Below are positions 5,813 through 6,154 of a DNA stretch of 6,154 bases, piece after piece (the stretch's first letter is position 1; every line of letters begins with the position of its first letter). Location of the stretch: the NCBI GenBank assembly GCA_021160415.1, contig JAGHCP010000036.1, positions 1 through 6,154 on the forward strand. Direction: 5' to 3'. A program made the translations under genes and the position numbers. Below the pieces are notes generated by a model, which ran no database searches, was not told where the DNA came from, and was given only the letters and a program-made list of their open reading frames with translations. This DNA is from Desulfurococcales archaeon. GTDB lineage: Archaea; Thermoproteota; Thermoprotei_A; Sulfolobales; NBVN01.

Positions 5813-6154
5813 TTAGAGATATCTTCTGACCTTGATTACCTGCTCCTCATCCCTGAGTCCGTAAGTGAGGACAGAAATATCTCCCAAGGTTATGAGTCCC
5901 TCATCTATGAGCATTCTATATGTCTTCTCAAGCCCGTCGTTGTAGGCCTCCGCTGGAACTAGGAAGGTCTTGATTCCCCACAGAATGTTTATTGCTCTAC
6001 ATACCTTAACATTAGGCACTCCTACATAAACGTCAACCTTAGGACGCACAGTTGCAAGTTCTCTAGCGGTGTTGCCGTTCATCGAGTATATCACTAACTT
6101 AGCGTTCAAGTCCTCCGCTAGCTGCGTGACCCCCCTAGAGAACCTCCTTTTAAG
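5813..6154 (-). CDS. pyk: Pyruvate kinase, C-terminal domain (N-terminal part outside the window)
   Basis: Pyruvate kinase converts phosphoenolpyruvate and ADP to pyruvate and ATP at the end of glycolysis. Only the last 113 residues are present, with the frame open to the right edge. A TTG at 6109 is not a real start because the coding pattern continues upstream of it through RFSRGVTQLAEDLNAK. The visible part is the family's C-terminal alpha/beta domain: YSMNGNTARELATVRP (the S-x-x-G-x-T-A-R ... RP pattern), VYVGVPNVKVCRAINILWGI (the strand, helix and LxWG stretch), and the closing DEGLITLGDISVLTYGLRDE segment with the last strand IKVRRY. In known enzymes this domain takes part in tetramer contacts and, in some, effector binding. 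The catalytic barrel is not in the window, so completeness and activity cannot be judged. Confidence 0.88.
   Translation of the reverse strand, partial: LKRRFSRGVTQLAEDLNAKLVIYSMNGNTARELATVRPKVDVYVGVPNVKVCRAINILWGIKTFLVPAEAYNDGLEKTYRMLIDEGLITLGDISVLTYGLRDEEQVIKVRRYL

Noticed and set aside
5813..6109. A free-standing 98-residue protein starting at the TTG at 6109
   Set aside because: The frame stays open to the window edge and the residues upstream of the TTG fit the pyruvate kinase C-terminal domain, so this is the tail of a longer gene.
1..6154. tRNA, rRNA, CRISPR array, insertion sequence or riboswitch
   Set aside because: No cloverleaf-like stretch, regularly spaced repeat, transposase-like frame or long structured leader was seen; the gaps between genes are all under 100 bases.

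Overview
The window looks like chromosomal DNA from a hyperthermophilic archaeon, most likely of the Thermoproteota (crenarchaeal side; the order cannot be fixed by eye). The evidence is a Rad3/XPD-type iron-sulfur helicase, an archaeal form III RuBisCO, a crenarchaeal-looking pyruvate kinase tail, TATA-like elements about 36-42 bases before most starts, GGTG-type Shine-Dalgarno sites, and Arg codons that are mostly AGG. There are six protein genes, two of them cut by the window edges. I see no RNA gene, mobile element or CRISPR array, and no gene-free stretch over 100 bases.

Layout. Bases 1-1748 (minus) hold an XPD-family DNA helicase that runs off the left edge and lacks only its last residues. 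A divergent 87-base promoter region follows. Bases 1836-2705 (plus) encode an aminopropyltransferase of the spermidine/thermospermine synthase family. It converges on a form III RuBisCO (4035-2734, minus) across only 28 bases, which form an inverted repeat with a T-tract facing each gene. Upstream of RuBisCO on the minus strand come an Mrp/NBP35-type P-loop ATPase (4946-4089), a single-pass membrane protein of unknown function with an extracytoplasmic, sequon-rich domain (5761-4994), and the C-terminal domain of pyruvate kinase (6154-5813, N-terminal part outside the window).

How the genes fit together. The four minus-strand genes on the right are co-directional with gaps of 47-53 bases. Each of the three whose 5' end is visible has its own TATA-like element, so they may be transcribed separately as well as together. 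RuBisCO makes 3-phosphoglycerate, and pyruvate kinase acts at the end of the lower glycolytic route that consumes it. This is a metabolic link, but the two genes are not adjacent, and the other AMP-pathway genes (AMP phosphorylase, ribose-1,5-bisphosphate isomerase) are not in the window. The ATPase is a probable Fe-S carrier or assembly factor and the helicase is a probable Fe-S client, but no operon joins them.

Most of the window is ordinary archaeal housekeeping. The points worth a second look are the Mrp/NBP35 protein with only one cysteine where the family has CxxC, the thermospermine-synthase-like signatures of the aminopropyltransferase, the unknown membrane protein, and small palindromes overlapping several translation-start regions. 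I did not find a convincing new multi-gene system.
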